From positions 13,553,735-13,617,734 of the forward strand of contig JALGPY010000013.1 in assembly GCA_023055425.1 (NCBI GenBank): 64,000 bases of DNA, in the 5' to 3' direction. The notes under the pieces were generated by a model. It worked only from the letters and a program-made list of their open reading frames with translations, did no database searches and had not been told where the DNA came from. Origin of the DNA: Linanthus parryae (Eukaryota > Streptophyta > Magnoliopsida > Ericales > Polemoniaceae). The position numbers were made by a program, and so were the translations under genes. This document shows, piece by piece, positions 10,894 through 21,124 of the stretch (positions are counted from its first letter, which is position 1; each line of letters begins with the position of its first letter).

Positions 10894-12612
10894 CGGCAGG
10901 AACCGCAATTAGTTGTGGAAGAAACTGTTCAGGTAACACAGGAACTCCGTAGATCAGGAAGAGTGCGTCATGAGCCAGAGAGGTATGGACTTCTCGTGAC
11001 TGAGCCCGATGACGTACCACTCATGGATGATGAGCCTGCAACCTACGGAGAGGCCATGAAAGGCCCAGAATCTAAGAAGTGGCTAGAGGCCATGAGATCC
11101 GAAATGGATTCCATGTACACCAACAAAGTATGAACTTTGGTGGAACCACCCGAAGGGGCTCGACCCATAGGGTGCAAGTGGGTCTTCAAGAAGAAGACCG
11201 ACATGGATGGAAAGGTAGTTGCCTATAAGGGGTGATTGGTAGCCAAAGGGTATAGACAGATTCTTGGTATTGACTATGATGAGACCTTTACACCAGTCGT
11301 CATGACTAAATCCATTCGAATCCTACTTGCTATTGCAGCATACTATGACTATGAGATTTGGCAAATGGATGTCAAAACAGCGTTCCTTTATGGGAACCTC
11401 CTCGAGTATGTGTACATGACACAACCGGAGGGTTTTTAGGATCCAGAGAATGCCAATAAAGTCTGTAAGCTGTAGAGATCCATTTATGGATTAAAGCAAG
11501 CTTCTAGGAGTTGGAATCGACGTTTTGATGACGCGGTCAAAGAGTTCGGATTCATAAAAAACGAAGATGAGCCTTGTGTTTACAAGAAGGTTAGTGGGAG
11601 TTCTGTAGTGTTTCTGGTTTTGTATGTGGATGACATACTAATCATTGGCAACGACATTTCTACTTTGCAATCTGTTAAAGATTGGCTAGGAAAGTGCTTT
11701 GCAATGAAGGACTTATGAGATGCAGCCAACATACTTGGTATAAAGATCTATAGGGATAGATCTAAAAGGTTGCTCGGCCGAAGTCAAAGTACATATATAG
11801 ACAAGGTGTTGAAGAGGTTCAACATGCAAGATTTCAAGAAGGGATTCTTGCCCATGTCGCATGGAGTCACTCTTTCTAAGAATGATTGTCCCTCCAATGA
11901 GGTTGAGAAGGACCGCATGAGTAGGATACCCTATGCTTCGGCCATATGATCCATCATGTACGCCATGTTTTGCACTAGACCAGACGTATCATACGCGTTG
12001 AGTATGGTGAGAAGATACCGGTCCAATCCGGGTGAGATTCACTGGATTGCTGTCAAGAACATCCTAAAGTACTTGAGAAGAACTAAGGATGTGTTCTTGA
12101 TATTTGGAGGTAAGGAAGAGCTAAGTGTAAAGGGTTACACTGATGCAAGCTTCCAAACCGATAAAGATGACTACAGATCGCAGTCTGGATACGTGTTTTG
12201 CCTGAATGGAGGAGCTGTGAGCTGGAAGAGTTCCAAGCAAGGGACAGTTGCTGATTATACAATAGAAGCTGAGTACATTGCTGCTGCGGAAGCAGCAAAT
12301 GAGGCAGTTTGGATAAAAAAAATTATCACTGAGCTCGGTGTGGTCCCTAGCATCGTGGATCCCATAGAGTTGTATTGTGACAACTCTGGGGCAATCGCAC
12401 AGGCCAAGGAACCAAGATCACACTAGAAATCAAAGCATGTACTTAGGAGATTCCATCTTATTCGTGATATGATCGATCAAGGAGATGTGAAGATGTGCAA
12501 GATTCCAACGGATGAAAATGTTTCAGATCCGCTCACAGAACCTCTTGCGCAGCGAAAGCATGAAGGGCACGCCAGATCAATAGGCATACGAGATGCGCCA
12601 GATTGGCTCTAG
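10894..12612 (+). pseudogene. Element C reverse transcriptase and RNase H
   Basis: Copia reverse transcriptase is readable through several stops: 'GCKWVFKKK', '[11 protein letters not shown]', 'IYGLKQASRSW', and the catalytic 'LYVDDIL' near 11620-11640. 'YASAI', 'CTRPDVSYALS' and 'GYTDASF' (RNase H) follow, then 'EAEYIA' and 'LYCDNSGAI'. It ends ...RDAPDWL-stop at 12610-12612. In-frame stops occur near 11131, 11233, 11437, 11473, 11716, 11947 and 12424. The enzyme would copy element RNA into DNA within particles. Confidence 0.92.
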
Positions 12613-12615
12613 TGC

Positions 12616-12626
12616 AAGTGGGAGAC
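12616..12626 (+). other. Element C polypurine tract
   Basis: AAGTGGGAGAC immediately before the TG of the 3' LTR; plus-strand priming site for copia replication. Confidence 0.85.
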
Positions 12627-14057
12627 TGTTGGAATAAATTCGCTAGAGGCAATCGTAGATTTAGTATGAACATTGATTTGGCTAGAATATTCATTTATTA
12701 TATATTGTGATATTTAATATAATGAAGTCCTTAGATAAAATGTGATGTTTATCTTAAATATTCCTAGGCCACTATATTGATTAATGGGACGATCAAATAT
12801 AGACTGGTATGTGGGTAGATTGATACGGAGATATCAAGTCTAACACATGGGATTGCATTAGGAGAAATGGCATATTGGATTGACCCACAACGAGAAGGAT
12901 ACATTAGATTATGTCAAGTCAGAATCGCTTTTCGTAGTGCTAATATAATTGCAATCCTTAGACTTGAAGTCACTAGATACTCTAGTTGTGGAATATTGCG
13001 CTTTGATGTTATCAAACATTACATCATAACTGGGTAATCATAAAGATGGCTATCGGGCGTGATAGGAAGCAAGCTTAGAGATCATAGTGATGTATAGGAT
13101 TTGTCCTTCCCACATAATGGGTGTAAATATCCACGGCCACTCGAGGGATGAGGCTTATTGAATGTCTGGCCAGACTCAGATAAATCAATATGGAGATATT
13201 GATGTTATTTGTATGCATAAGCATACTCCTAAGATCGAGGAACTATAGATTGGAGATACGAGTGTGAATATTTATGTCTCGTGTCCAATCCGGATATGGA
13301 GACAAAGGGATAGTGAAATATAAGATATTGGGCACAAGAGGTTTGTCGGGATCACTGACTATTTCTATTGGTTGGGTAGCATGGATGTGTTGCTAGACAC
13401 CGCTCCATGTTAATAAGAGTTACTACCAACTATATAGAAACCTATGGGGTCACACGTCAAATAGAGTAGAGCTAGATTTGGGATTAATTAATATTGATTA
13501 ATTAATAGAAGGATCATTGTGCAACACCTTGCAAACTTAGTAGGACTAATTTGCAAGGAAGGGAATAATTCTAGTTCATGTAGAATTACGAAACTCTTTT
13601 TGGAAACAACAAGGAGTTGTTGGAGTATATAAAGAGGCTCTAGCTTCCTTACCACTTAATGTTATTAGACATAACAAAGTGAGTGGGAGAGAGCAAAAGA
13701 GAGAGAGAGAGAGAGCAAGACAAGCTAGGCCGAAGCCTAGCCCGTCCGCTCCCCCTTCCCGTCGGCGCCAAAGGAGGGCCGAAGCCCCTCCTTGTCTTTG
13801 TTGCTTTGATCTTCTTCCCTCTTCCTCCGGGTTCAAGCTAGCACTTGTTTGAAGGAAGAATCTAGATCTCACCTCTAGACGTGGATCAACCGTAGAGACG
13901 AGGACATCATTCTTCGTGTGATCTCACAAATCAAAAGGTACACAATACTATGTCTCTTATCATGTTATGATATATCCTCCTGACGATCCGTGGTGGGCTT
14001 TGATGTAGGAATTACATTTTTGTTATTCCGCTGCGTTACCTACGTCAAAACCCTACA
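12627..14057 (+). repeat. Element C 3' LTR
   Basis: 1,431 bp starting TGTTGGAATAAATTCG and ending CAAAACCCTACA, followed by the target copy ACTCC. It matches 5029-6452, with small differences such as an expanded GA run near 13700. Confidence 0.9.
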
Positions 14058-14062
14058 ACTCC

Positions 14063-14430
14063 CACCGAGTACCTACAATAAACCCCCCCCCCCCAACACG
14101 TTGCTCCAATTCCACCGAATTCATGCAGTGTGCGAAATCGCTCCAATTCCCACCGAATTCATGCAATATCGCCCCCCTTGCGCGCCCCCTACGCGCCCCC
14201 TTGCACGTCTCACACGTGTTGTGTCCCTCGTCAGAGACTCCTCCATGCCAAATCCGGCTTCTCGTCAAGAGCACAAATTCCATGCCCCCAAACGCGGCTT
14301 AGAGAACTAGACCATCCTCCGAAGTACCCTCCACCTGCAGCCAAACCTGCAGATCCTGAGTTCATCCTTCGTCCACCGGTGGTCTCTTTTCTTTACCGTT
14401 TGAACAGACGTCATCGTAGCTTCCCTTAGC
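14063..14430. other. Element B internal remnant, repeat-rich
   Basis: C-rich, non-coding. Imperfect repeats of 'CTCCAATTCCCACCGAATTC' and a run of 11 C (about 14084) occur. It continues the repeat pattern at 4850-5028 on the other side of element C, confirming that both belong to element B. Confidence 0.65.
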
Positions 14431-14435
14431 CGCCA

Positions 14436-14651
14436 TTATCGTGCCGAACTCTGACTATCTGAACCCCCATACGCAGCCCTCTGCCGCGTCCCCTCTTGCT
14501 GAGACTCAAACTCAGCGGTGGTGGTTGTATAAGCCCCCTCTTTATCTTCCGTCAATGACAACCACAGGCCTTGCTGCTTCAACAAAGCACGTACCTTGAT
14601 CTGCCAAAGACTGGAGTTGTTTCTCCCCGTGAACTTTTCAATCTTGGTCAT
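14436..14651 (-). pseudogene. Element B gag N-terminal fragment
   Basis: 71 codons starting MTKIEKFTGRNNSSLW and continuing 'QIKVRALLKQQGLW', the opening of copia Gag (DUF4219/UBN2 type). The rest of gag and all of pol are missing, and the frame runs into unrelated sequence. Its start lies about 195 bp inside the primer site at 14846-14857, the normal distance. It defines B as a copia deletion derivative on the minus strand. Confidence 0.85.
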
Positions 14652-14802
14652 CCCCCCCGGTCATCTTCTCTGCAGCTCCTTGTCTAGATTTGTAACCCCC
14701 AAACGCGTGCTCCACCTTGATCGTGAAACCGTAGCTATGAATTTCACGGATTGTGAAACCCTAGCTCTAGCTCAACCTTGATCTTGGAACACTGCAACCC
14801 AA

Positions 14803-14857
14803 GCTCTGATACCAGTTTATTAAAACTAGTGATTCCCTTAACCGGGCTCTGATACCA
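14803..14857 (-). other. Element B primer-binding site, present twice
   Basis: The reverse complement of TGGTATCAGAGC occurs at 14846-14857 (3 bp from the LTR) and again at 14803-14814, 43 bp further in. The first is positioned as a working site; the second looks like a local duplication. Confidence 0.8.
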
Positions 14858-14860
14858 GTT

Positions 14861-15242
14861 TGTCATGATCCGGGCAGAGCTTAGAGAACGATGATAATAG
14901 ACGAAAAAAGAAAACAATAATATACCCGATATAACGTGGTTCACTAGCACGATGCTAGCTACCTCCACGAACCGAAAACCCTTATTTATTGGAGAGAAAC
15001 ATCACGATTACAACTCACACTATCGCCAAAGGCCATAGTGACAACCCACAATGTTTAGGCACAACCTAGGTCCCTTATATAGACATATAGGACCGACTTA
15101 GTGCCCAAGACATTCCAAAAACGCCTATGGAACAAATAAGGAAACAACCCAGAAACTGCCAAAGTTGGCCGCCCAATTTGTTTCCTAAATCTCTTAGCTG
15201 CCTTTGACTTTTGCCGCCTTTCACTTCAAGTCATATTCAACA
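14861..15242 (-). repeat. Element B 5' LTR
   Basis: 382 bp, TGTCATGATCC to ATTCAACA, pairing with 4385-4763. The target copy ATATC follows at 15243-15247, after which element A's LTR resumes. Confidence 0.87.
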
Positions 15243-15266
15243 ATATCAATCATATATTTCATATCA
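15243..15266 (-). repeat. Element A 3' LTR, second part
   Basis: 24 bases matching the end of the intact LTR at 20440-20614, apart from ATCA for AACA at the terminus. On the minus strand a purine tract (15267-15276) adjoins it. Confidence 0.8.
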
Positions 15267-18200
15267 CTCCTCCTTGAATATTCACTAACATGATGCTTCG
15301 TTAAAACCTTGTCGAGAAAAACCTGTTGGGACAAAAACTCCTACGAAGGAAAAAAGAGTACATCCTATGAGCGGGAGCTTGGTTCATTCTTGAGCTCATC
15401 CATGCCTGCATGTCTCGTTAAAACCTTGCTTGGAAAAACTCTGTGAGATAAAAACCTCAGCTAAGGAAAAAGAGTACAACGCCTTGTAATTTAGTCTCCC
15501 CCTATTTAAAACATCTTGATGTCACACTTCATACCTGAAAATTGAACTTATGGAAAATACATAATGTGTAACATAAAATGATGCTACATGATTATTCAAA
15601 ATAGTAACAAAAACTATCAGTATGACATGTTAATGCTCATGACGTTTTTCATACGAAATAATATGCATATGCACCTAAACTACTCGCGAGTGTGTATCTT
15701 CGATTTGCTTTAGCAAAGAAGTATATCTCATGGGTAATATCCTCCATGAATTTCACATATAGTGATTCGTACGATCATTTTGTGTAACTAGTTACTTTCA
15801 TATTCGTAGTTTTAAGACTAAACGAAATATCATAATCACTCTTATCAAATAGAGGATTTGTTGGTTATAATTATAACCATGAGAAACATATGGGCTTTGA
15901 TTGCAATTTACCATGTTTCTCTTTCAATAGTCTCACGCATTCAACCATAAGGGTGCGGACATTTCAATATGTTGTTCTTATACGAACATGGACGCTTGAG
16001 GGATCTCAAGTACTTCAAAGTACTTCACATATATTCTCGATGCATTAGCTGCAGAGCTCGTGTATATTTATACACACAAGTGTTGACTTTGATTTTGGCC
16101 AATACAGTCAACACATTACCACTAATGGTGGTGTAAGGATATCATATGATTTCAAGCGCTTTTCAAAGTAAATATCATTGATGATCACATATAGACTCAA
16201 ATGTAGGTAGCTCTTCTTCTACATGAGTTGTTGCCTTCTCAAGGGTATTGGTTTCATCATTTATGATGATTCTCTTGTGTTCTTAATTTATGTTGAATTG
16301 GAACTAACAAGATGATGATCCTTATAGAGGATATTCGTAGTTGCATAAGCAACCTTTACATGCTTCATAAATCTCATAAAATATAAGATAGTTTGGATCA
16401 AGTTTGAATGAGACATATAAATTAAAATTAATGTCTTGTAATAAGGTATTTTCTCCCCCTCATGACATGAACCATATGATCAAAGTCACGAAAATATACT
16501 TTAGGCATATTTAGATACTCGAGCCAAAAAAATGCGAGAATGTATCTACTTAGGAGATACAATTTGTCATAATTCAAACTTGTAGTCCTCAAGAACTCTA
16601 AAATACTATCCTCTTTGGGATAGGAGTTTCACTTACGAGAATACACTAATCTCATGCTCCTCCTTTAAAGGGGTTCTAATGAGATAGATAATGAGTATAA
16701 AGCATGTAGATATATAAAAATTCATCCGAATGGATAATATTGCCTGAGAAGTGCATATATAGTCAATCTAAAAAATCTTGAAGACTATTTGAAGTCTTAA
16801 ATCTATTATTCAAGCAACCAATCACTTTTAGTGATGCCAACGGTGACGAACTCAATCTTAAAATTTATGGACGAATTCATGTAAAAAATCATTGATCTCT
16901 TCTGGAGATGATATGTCTTCTAGGTGCTCGATATAAGATGTGCACATTTTTTCAATGTGAGATTGACAACACCAAGCCACTTTAGGGGCTGAATAATAAA
17001 TTTTGGATTTTCTATGAGATTTTATATGGAATCAATAAATAAGGATTCGGTTGGGCGATGCAATGCATCAAGCCATTTTTATGACAAAATTCTCTACGTG
17101 GGGTAGGCGATGTAATGCATCAAGCCATTTTATGAAGAAATTGTCTATGGAGAATGTCATTTATTTGTAATTATACAAAACCATTGGCATGTCCATAAAT
17201 GCAAGTATAAAACTTAAAAAGTTTCATTACTTTGAATCTCAATATTCAAGGGGATCATTTTTGTTTCATGAAACACGCGGTGCTACAAATCTACCATTGT
17301 GAGCCATTAAAGGTCTCATGTACATCCTTGAATAGGGTTTTTTTTTTTCAATTGGTCAAAACTTCTAGTTTGACAAATGCAGGTTACCTTTTGTAGGGTA
17401 CCTTTTTATAAAGTCTAATATTTCATAACTTCGGGTATGAAATATGATGCTAATAAGCACACCAAGGACTTATGCATTTTCTGCTATTCTCTCTCTCTTT
17501 TTTATCTTGTGCAAGCCATAAAAGAAATAGGGGCTTCATAACAATCAAGAAAAAATATCAAGATGCAGAAACAATGTAAATAGAAGAAGCTAGCCTTGAT
17601 ACTAATGAACTACATTTTCTGTAAGATTTCTCAATAAGAGTTCAAAACAACTAAGGAGTTGTGAGAATCTTGAGTCACTCAACCAAAAAATTGCATAGAT
17701 ATTGGGAGGATCGTGAGCCACTCAACCAAATATTTGCGTAGATATTAGTAGGATATTGAATCACTCAACTAACAATCCTCATAGAGGTCAATAAAGAAAT
17801 TTAGCGTATTACAAGCACGCAACCATACCCACTTAGGGGGAGGGGGCTATATTTGCAATTATTAGTTCCTTTTTTTCTCCCTCTGTTGTCATTTGGTCTT
17901 GCTCTACAAAAAGGTATTAAATGGGATCAATACGGACCCTCATGATACCAATACCATACAATTATCGCAACAAAGTCCATGACTGTGCGGATTATTTCGA
18001 CCACATAAATTTGTAGGATACACTTCAGGGGATGCCTCGCTATTTGCATAAAGGAATAAAAACACCCTCCCCTGGGATCCTCTACCATGCAGGCTTGGGA
18101 ATGGGGTGCAGAATATTTTATTGTATGCAACTTCTTTTTTTTTTTTTTTTTTTTTGTAATATTGGACTTATAAGTAGAGGAGAAATGATGCATTAAAATC

Positions 18201-18600
18201 GAATCTTTTCGATTAACAATTTCTCACTTCAGCGAGAAATATATAAAAAAAATGCTCTAACTCTAGGCTATAGATGGTCATAACGTATTTCATAACCACA
18301 AGTGCGAAGACTTGGTTAAACTATGCATATCAATAGCTTAGGACCAATGTATTATTATGGGGTTGAACCTCTGATGGGGTTCCCTCTTTTCTTCGTAAAA
18401 TACCAAGTGACTGAACTTTTCTGTCATATAAACATCGAAACAGGGTTTAAGACTTAGTAATAGCAGTCACCTCTTTATTCTTTTTACGGTAAATGAAGGA
18501 GTTTAAACATTAAAACAAGAAGTTCAATATTGAACAATATTTGGTGTTTGGTTAAACCTCTAGCTCATGTTTTTCTCATATTAACAAAGCTCCCAATAAA
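15267..18600 (-). other. Element A internal region, non-coding
   Basis: AT-rich, with no copia gag or pol recognisable in any frame. It holds minus-strand purine tracts (GGGGGAG near 15495 and 16450), a direct repeat around 'GGCGATGTAATGCATCAAGCC' (about 17055 and 17107), and a threefold repeat around 'CACTCAACCAAA' (about 17676-17780). Poly-A/T runs (about 17340, 18126-18153) suggest inserted or slipped segments. I see no gene. Confidence 0.6.
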
Positions 18601-18619
18601 CTACATATATTTTTTTCTT

Positions 18620-20310
18620 TTTCATCTCTGAGTGGTCACGAGTTGAAATCTCAAGAGAATTTGTTATTATTTTTTTCACTTCTTTCAGAGAGACAGCACA
18701 TTAAGAAAACTCGCTAGGCTTTGGCGACATTATCACGAGTTCGAAACTCTAGTGATTTTTTTTAATAAACGACACCAAGAAACTCGTCGCACCTTAGTGG
18801 TAATGTCACGAGTTTGAAACTCCAGTGACTTCTTTCTTTTGTTTTCAGATAAATAAATGATAAAAACAACCGTGCATTTCTAACAAGCAAGACTATGTAT
18901 ATGAGATGGAAAATGATATATGGTGAGCCAAATAGATTCATTTGCCAATGTGCAATCGCTACAATTGCGTGTTCTCAAGGTCACGAGTTGAAAACACTCT
19001 AGTGACTTTTCTTTGCACAGCCACGTGCAATATTTTAGCCGTTGTTGTCACGAGTAAAAAAAAAAAAACTCCAGTGACTTAATATTTTTTTGGAGAGAGT
19101 ACCAAAACGCGTGCCTTTGCGTTGCGTAGCACATGTGGTTTTGGATTCGAGTCTCTGAATAAGGCAAAATTTGTTTCTTTTTTTTTCAAGATATGAAGTG
19201 GATCTCGAGGCACATCAGCAAATTTTTTTCTTTTTATTAAAGAAACGCTACCATTCATGGGTTGTGAGAACAACTGCTCCACGATTCAGTACCCAGAGAA
19301 GGGGGCCTGGGTTCGACTTTATAGTAACTCGACATTTTTTTTATACAAGAACATATAATATGTATGTATGCATTTACAAATGTAGTCTATAGACTATAGA
19401 GGCATAAATAATTAATATAGACATGTAATTCCTGGGTAAGTACTGGCTGCCCATGGGTTCAAGCTGAAACAATGATATAATATTATTTCCTTTGTAGATA
19501 AACCTTAAGCCCATAAATACAGTTTAGAAGGTTAAAGGAAACTCCATTATAGCACATGAATGTGGGTTGACGACGTAATATGAGCAATACAATGCAAAAG
19601 AAAATAATAGGGCAGCGCCTTAGGCGGTTAAACACAGCTTCTGCTTAATCGCAATCCAATACATAGGCTAGGAGATCGAACACAATTGGGTATCTTGTTT
19701 TTTTTTTTTTTTTTTTTTTTGGAATATGGACCAATAAAACTCCTTAACAAGAGAATGTATATCCTCTGGATCAAAGTAGATCGAGGACTAGGGCTGAATG
19801 TATGCATGCGGCAGCAGCTTTTATTGTTCGAACCCTATATGAACAAACAGTGCCATAGTTCAGGCGTTTGGAGAGCTACATTAGCTGCTCACTCGTCTTG
19901 TCTGGGTTGCATTCCGCCTTTTTTAAATAACATATGCCCTTTTCTTTTCTTTCTTTTTTTTTCTGTTTTCATTTTAATATCTCGATTTTGTTTTCAGAGC
20001 AAAAGAAATGTGATAGGTAAAACGTATGACAACGGTCTGGGTCGGTGTTCGACTCCATGCTTTATTGTTTTTTTTCTTTCTCGATTTTGTTTCAAGAACA
20101 AAAGAGTAACTCCATTAAAGGATAGGCATATCAGGCGCTAAGACACAAGGTCTGTAATTGGGGTACAACTCCGGTAGGTAGCAACCCCTTTTTTTGTTGG
20201 GTTCGAAGCTGAACATTAGCAACATGATTTTTTTTTCTTCGTAAAATAACATAAATAACTATGTATTGTTACTCGCTTGATTTGAATCATGTTCGAGTCA
20301 TTCAAGAGAA
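18620..20310. repeat. array of tRNA T-arm-like modules in the leader of element A
   Basis: At least nine irregularly spaced modules have a box-B-like core such as 'CACGAGTTCGAAACTC', 'TGGGTTCGACTT', 'GTGTTCGACTCC' or 'GTTGGGTTCGAAGC'. Most are followed by a T-rich run of 6-20 bases. Clear examples are near 18636, 18735, 18806, 18982, 19048, 19144, 19310, 20047, 20200 and 20288. None has a full cloverleaf. On the element's own (minus) strand they lie just downstream of the primer site. Confidence 0.6.
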
Positions 20311-20439
20311 AAAGAACAATCAAAATTGAAAATTGAATGTTTCGCTTGATTATTGTGTTCTAACAAAATTGAAATCGGTAAGTCCATACCTTTGCTTTAG
20401 TAGATCTCCTCACCCGTTAGAGCTTACGTGGTGATAACG

Positions 20440-20614
20440 TGTTATAAACTCAGCAATTGAGAAGATAAAGACGTAGTAAGGAGGAACATCGAGTGTGTAT
20501 TATTCTCCACCAAACTACCCTTTATATAGGGTGTGGGGGTCAATCAGTATCATCCAAATATGGTAATACAATATGTTATGAATATTCACAATATCAATCA
20601 TATATTTCATAACA
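20440..20614 (-). repeat. Element A 5' LTR (intact)
   Basis: 175 bp, TGTTATAAACTC to TTTCATAACA, followed by the target copy CTTGG. Read on the minus strand it is followed by CGTTATCACCACG, a leader/primer-site-like sequence common to plant copia elements. Confidence 0.85.
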
Positions 20615-20619
20615 CTTGG

Positions 20620-21120
20620 TTTGTTTCGTTTCTTTCTTTTTAGTTAATTTTAGGGTTTACTTTGCCTGACTAATTTAACTAGCGTTATGAAATGAAAATT
20701 TGTTAAACTTCTTTTTAATAATATTGTAAAAGCTAATTTAATTACTACGCAAAAAAATTTAGTCACAAGATCTTGAAACCTATTCGTCTAAGAGCTCGTA
20801 GAATACTGTAAAATCAAAAAATGTATTGTTCGCTATGGAATCTTGACAACGAACTTCTGAAATCGTGATCGCTCCTGCTTTGATCGCCATCGGAGTAACT
20901 GCTCTCCATTGGAACTTTGATCGACGGCTCACCTTCTTATCTTTGTCTCTTTCAATAATCCATGACACTTTTCTATTTGTGATGGAATTGTTGTTCTTGG
21001 TACAACTTTTAGAGGATGAGTCATGGCTCTTTTTTAGAGGAGAGAAGAGGGTCACATTCAAAGGGGTAACGGTTATCGGTTAATCATCATGGTATTTAAA
21101 ACTGATAGTCGGAGTTACAC
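20620..21120. other. spacer after element A
   Basis: Continuation of the pre-insertion DNA from 4228. A 93-codon minus-strand ORF (20780-21061) exists but shows no domain and is not supported as a gene. Confidence 0.4.
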
Positions 21121-21124
21121 CATC

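Larger units (their letters stand above)
5029..14057 (+). mobile_element. Element C: Angela-like Ty1/copia retrotransposon, inactive
   Basis: Long LTRs lie at 5029-6452 and 12627-14057, both starting TGTTGGAATAAAT. The target duplication is ACTCC (5024-5028 and 14058-14062). The primer site TGGTATCAGAGC lies two bases inside the left LTR (6454-6465) and a purine tract AAGTGGGAGAC precedes the right LTR. The domain order gag, protease, integrase, reverse transcriptase, RNase H is that of copia. The gag start 'TNFLDWYRNLRIVLKQEKK' is typical of the Angela/BARE lineage. Stops, a frameshift and a ~640-bp insertion make it non-functional. Element D (39328-47180) and L (56182-60050) are relatives. 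Confidence 0.92.
4385..15242 (-). mobile_element. Element B: small non-autonomous copia element containing element C
   Basis: The LTRs at 4385-4763 and 14861-15242 both start TGTCATGATCCGG and end CATATTCAACA. The target duplication is ATATA (4380-4384) / ATATC (15243-15247). A tRNA-iMet primer site, read on the minus strand (TGGTATCAGAGC = 14846-14857), sits beside the right LTR. A purine-rich 'AAGGTGGAGA' lies beside the left LTR (4765-4774). Transcription is therefore minus. Without element C it is only about 1.8 kb, with the first ~70 codons of gag left. It is best seen as a deletion derivative, similar in size to TRIM elements. Confidence 0.85.
4229..20614 (-). mobile_element. Element A: non-autonomous copia-like LTR retrotransposon (outer shell of the nest)
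   Basis: The ends are TGTTATAAACTC (4229) and TTTCATAACA (20614), flanked by the target duplication CTTGG at 4224-4228 and 20615-20619. The right LTR (20440-20614) is intact. The left LTR is split by element B. The polypurine tract, read on the minus strand (CAAGGAGGAG), lies next to the left LTR at 15267-15276. A primer-site-like 'TTATCACCACG' lies next to the right LTR at about 20428-20437. The element is therefore transcribed on the minus strand. Without B it is about 5.5 kb and shows no gag-pol, so it must have moved using another element's proteins. The conserved 3' leader text 'ACTCTTTTTCCTT' at about 15340 and 15467 (rc) is typical of plant copia 3' ends. Confidence 0.85.

Noticed and set aside
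13576..13872. 98-codon minus ORF in the 3' LTR of element C
   Set aside because: Lies entirely in the LTR opposite to element transcription; a low-complexity GA/CT stretch keeps it open.
19686..20141. 151-codon plus-strand ORF
   Set aside because: It begins in a poly-T tract (poly-Phe) and crosses the T-arm-like array; no domain or codon signal.
18620..20310. Genuine tRNA genes
   Set aside because: Only T-arm/box-B-like pieces are present; no acceptor stem, D-arm or anticodon arm can be built around any of them.
20780..21061. 93-codon minus ORF as a host exon
   Set aside because: No recognised domain, no splice or neighbouring exon evidence, and surrounding DNA is repeat spacer.
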